Of a stretch of 64,000 bases of DNA, positions 63,446 to 64,000 are shown piece after piece; position 1 is the first letter of the stretch, and every line of letters starts with the position of its first letter. Source of the stretch: Croceibacterium sp. TMG7-5b_MA50 (GTDB taxonomy: Bacteria; Pseudomonadota; Alphaproteobacteria; Sphingomonadales; Sphingomonadaceae). The notes below the pieces were generated by a model. That model was not told the DNA's origin. It saw only the letters and a program-made list of their open reading frames with translations, and did no database searches. The translations under genes and the position numbers were made by a program. The stretch covers positions 638,001 through 702,000 of the forward strand of contig NZ_CP156082.1 of the NCBI RefSeq assembly GCF_039830145.1, given 5' to 3'.

Positions 63446-64000
63446 ATGACCCGGTACATTTTCATCACCGGCGGCGTGGTCTCCTCGCTCGGCAAGGGGC
63501 TGATGGCCGCTAGCCTTGCGGCGCTGCTGCAGGCCCGCGGCTACACCGTCCGCATCCGCAAGTTCGATCCCTACCTCAACGTCGATCCGGGCACGATGAG
63601 CCCGTATCAGCACGGCGAGGTGTTCGTTACCGATGACGGCGCGGAGACGGACCTCGATCTCGGCCATTACGAACGCTTCACCGGCGTGTCCGCTCACCAG
63701 AGCGACAACGTCACGAGCGGGCGCATCTACCAGCAGATCATCGCACGGGAGCGGCGCGGCGATTACCTGGGTGCGACCGTGCAGGTCATCCCGCATGTGA
63801 CGGACGCCATCAAGGAGTTCGCGCAGGCCGATACTGACGGGCTCGACTTCGTGCTGTGCGAGATCGGCGGCACCGTCGGCGATATCGAGAGCCTGCCGTT
63901 CATTGAGGCGATCCGGCAGTTGCGCAATGAACTGGGGCGCGAACGCACCGCCTTGGTGCATGTGACGCTGGTGCCTTACATCTCCGCTGCGGGCGAGCTG
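63446..64000 (+). CDS. pyrG: CTP synthase, N-terminal part
   Basis: The first 185 residues of CTP synthase, cut by the window end. The start [20 protein letters not shown] is the P-loop of the amidoligase domain, followed by [35 protein letters not shown] and [14 protein letters not shown]. It makes CTP from UTP with ATP and glutamine. The glutaminase domain lies beyond the window. The start ATG 63446 matches the family N-terminus. It follows secG by about 115 bases, which contain no clear terminator. Confidence 0.97.
   Translation, partial: MTRYIFITGGVVSSLGKGLMAASLAALLQARGYTVRIRKFDPYLNVDPGTMSPYQHGEVFVTDDGAETDLDLGHYERFTGVSAHQSDNVTSGRIYQQIIARERRGDYLGATVQVIPHVTDAIKEFAQADTDGLDFVLCEIGGTVGDIESLPFIEAIRQLRNELGRERTALVHVTLVPYISAAGEL

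Noticed and set aside
1-64000. CRISPR array or insertion sequence
   Set aside because: No evenly spaced direct repeats of CRISPR type and no transposase with terminal inverted repeats were seen.

Overview
The window looks like a chromosome segment from an alphaproteobacterium of the order Sphingomonadales (Sphingomonadaceae or Erythrobacteraceae). The evidence is high-GC coding DNA, the arrangement ppiD-trpE-trpG-trpD divergent from tpiA-secG-pyrG, a pyruvate dehydrogenase E1 beta subunit carrying a lipoyl domain, a SapC protein, a CpdR-type response regulator and many TonB/GH13/DUF2339-type genes common in that group. No database search was possible, so family names rest on motifs and gene order.

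Region 1 (1-23.7 kb) is chromosomal. It holds the start of a DEAD-box helicase, an FAD-linked oxidase, SapC, a probable small RNA of the mmgR/suhB type, an N-formylglutamate amidohydrolase, cpdR, tRNA-Val(GAC), icd, an AmpG-like permease, a small heat-shock gene with a probable ROSE-type RNA thermometer, and grxC with two overlapping partners. Then come a Sel1-repeat protein, an alpha/beta hydrolase, an SDR plus two GH13 enzymes in one operon (alpha-glucoside/trehalose metabolism), and a TonB receptor divergent from a three-gene ABC exporter. It ends at tRNA-Arg(CCT).

Region 2 (23,721-42,214) is a mobile element of about 18.5 kb inserted at the 3' end of tRNA-Arg. It is bounded by a 10-bp direct repeat, GGCGCACCAT. 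Its left end carries a large serine recombinase whose last codons lie inside the tRNA gene. It has a relaxase, a MobC-like protein, a candidate oriT and a coupling ATPase without a membrane segment, but no type IV secretion genes, so it is probably an integrative mobilizable element. Its cargo is defence-like: a TIGR04141/DUF6119 protein, an HNH nuclease, a vsr-dcm-endonuclease operon, and a GHKL (MutL/MORC-like) ATPase operon with a methyltransferase-like protein and an unlisted 59-residue ORF. There is also a roughly 230-bp array of GC hairpins.

The most striking observation is that the far end of the element holds an open reading frame of about 33 codons, in exactly the frame needed to continue the recombinase across the 10-bp core. 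Excision would therefore replace the tRNA-encoded C-terminal tail of the recombinase with a different, element-encoded tail.

Region 3 (42.2-64 kb) is chromosomal again. It holds the original hairpin downstream of tRNA-Arg, a TetR regulator divergent from a DUF2339 membrane protein, heme oxygenase, ftsB, pdhA-pdhB, a phytoene-synthase-like protein, an EF-hand protein, trmFO, a YhhN protein, gyrA, an exported TPR-like protein, trpD-trpG-trpE-ppiD (read leftward), tpiA, secG and the start of pyrG.
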